NCBI GenBank assembly: GCA_021780795.1
Contig: JAJXYA010000465.1
Coordinates: 1-6,713, forward strand
Length of the DNA: 6,713 nucleotides
Reading direction: 5' to 3'
Source: Bacillota bacterium
Lineage (GTDB): Bacteria; Bacillota_A; Clostridia; Clostridiales; Clostridiaceae
Shown here: in pieces, positions 6,002 to 6,713 of the stretch
Layout: each line of letters begins with the position of its first letter
Position numbering within the stretch: the stretch's first letter is position 1
Program-made: the position numbers and the translations under genes
The notes under the pieces: model-generated
What the model was told of the DNA's origin: nothing
Databases searched by the model: none
Seen by the model: only the letters and a program-made list of their open reading frames with translations

Positions 6002-6713
6002 CTATAACTTTGCAACTATGCAAACCCATTCTCCCTCAATATTTATCTCTTCAATTTCAAAACCACATTGAGTTAGCTTATTTACCACCTCATCTTTTTT
6101 ATTTAAAATTATTCCAGAAGATATAAAATATCCACCCTCTACTATAAATTCTTTAACTTGTTCAGTTAAAAACATAATTATGTCAGCCATTATATTTGCT
6201 ATTACTATGTTAGCCTTTCCTTTAACAACTTCCATTAAATCTCCGTATAGTATCTCAATGTTACTTAAATCATTATAACTAACATTTTGCTTTGCAGACT
6301 CTACTGCTACTGGATCTAAATCAACTCCTATGGTTTTCTTAGCTCCAAGCTTAGCTGCAGTTATGGATAATATACCCGACCCTGTTCCTATATCAAAAAC
6401 CGTTGAATCACTATTTACGTGCCTTTCTAGAGCTTTTATACACATTCTAGTAGTTTCATGAGTACCTGTGCCAAAAGCCATACCAGGATCTAGTTCCACA
6501 ATTATTTCATCAGAATTTTTATTGTATTCTTCCCATATCGGCTTTATAACTATCTTTTCTCCAACCTTTATTGGTTTATAATATTTTTTCCAGTTATTTT
6601 CCCAATCTTCTTCATTTACTTTCGTTGCAGTAACAGAGCCTACACCCTTGTCTAGTCCAAAGGACTCCAAATTATTTACTCCTGTTTTGATATCTTTTAA
6701 ATAACCTTCAAAT
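6002..6713 (-). CDS. prmA: Ribosomal protein L11 methyltransferase PrmA, C-terminal part
   Basis: This is the last 236 codons of prmA; the start lies beyond the right edge. The family is about 310 residues, so some 75 N-terminal residues are missing. PrmA trimethylates lysine and N-terminal amino groups of ribosomal protein L11, using S-adenosylmethionine. Counting from the edge, [14 protein letters not shown] lies at 75-88. The SAM-binding motif [13 protein letters not shown], lies at 105-116, followed by the acidic loop GVDLDP at 129-134. The motif IANIMADII is at 172-180, equivalent to the usual ANILADVI. The frame is open to the edge: [14 protein letters not shown] precedes the TTG at 6670, so that TTG is an internal leucine codon and not the start. 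The protein ends VAKL at a TAG. Confidence 0.96.
   Translation of the reverse strand, partial: FEGYLKDIKTGVNNLESFGLDKGVGSVTATKVNEEDWENNWKKYYKPIKVGEKIVIKPIWEEYNKNSDEIIVELDPGMAFGTGTHETTRMCIKALERHVNSDSTVFDIGTGSGILSITAAKLGAKKTIGVDLDPVAVESAKQNVSYNDLSNIEILYGDLMEVVKGKANIVIANIMADIIMFLTEQVKEFIVEGGYFISSGIILNKKDEVVNKLTQCGFEIEEINIEGEWVCIVAKL

Noticed and set aside
5877..6126. Two overlapping plus-strand open frames of about 64 codons
   Set aside because: Both are antisense to the rsmE start and the prmA end, overlap each other in different frames, and lack initiation signals.
6668..6670. TTG at 6670 as the start of prmA
   Set aside because: The frame stays open with plausible PrmA sequence to the window edge, and a protein starting here would lack the N-terminal domain.

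Overview
The window is an AT-rich stretch of a low-GC Firmicutes chromosome, most likely a spore-forming member of the Clostridia. Three things point there: the sporulation genes yqfC and yqfD, the Firmicutes-type S21 protein, and the conserved neighbourhood prmA-rsmE-mtaB-HIT-rpsU-yqeY-yqfC-yqfD-yqfF. I cannot name a genus from the sequence. Every convincing gene is on the minus strand, so transcription runs from high to low coordinates. No mobile element, CRISPR array, tRNA or rRNA was seen.

In transcription order, the right half (6713 to 3461) holds the 3' part of prmA (methylates ribosomal protein L11), rsmE (16S rRNA m3U1498 methyltransferase), mtaB (radical-SAM tRNA methylthiotransferase) and a HIT-family hydrolase. 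The first three are tightly packed: a 26-nt gap, then a 1-nt stop/start overlap. This is a ribosome and tRNA modification block.

The middle (3460 to 2550) starts with a consensus sigma-A promoter and a leader of about 70 nt. These drive rpsU, an intact 58-residue S21 gene. It is followed by a decayed yqeY that carries two in-frame stops and several frameshifts, although nearly its full length can still be read. Two tandem minus-strand terminators then close this unit.

The left part (2549 to 1) holds yqfC and yqfD, which overlap by 8 nt, and the N-terminal half of yqfF, a membrane HD-family protein. A possible sigma-E promoter overlaps the last terminator just upstream of yqfC. This would separate a vegetative translation unit from a mother-cell sporulation unit. 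The phoH gene usually found between yqfD and yqfF is absent here.

The window is mostly a conserved housekeeping and sporulation neighbourhood, and I found no new defence, mobile or biosynthetic system. The points most worth a second look are the yqeY pseudogene, the missing phoH, and the interlocked terminator and candidate sporulation promoter before yqfC.
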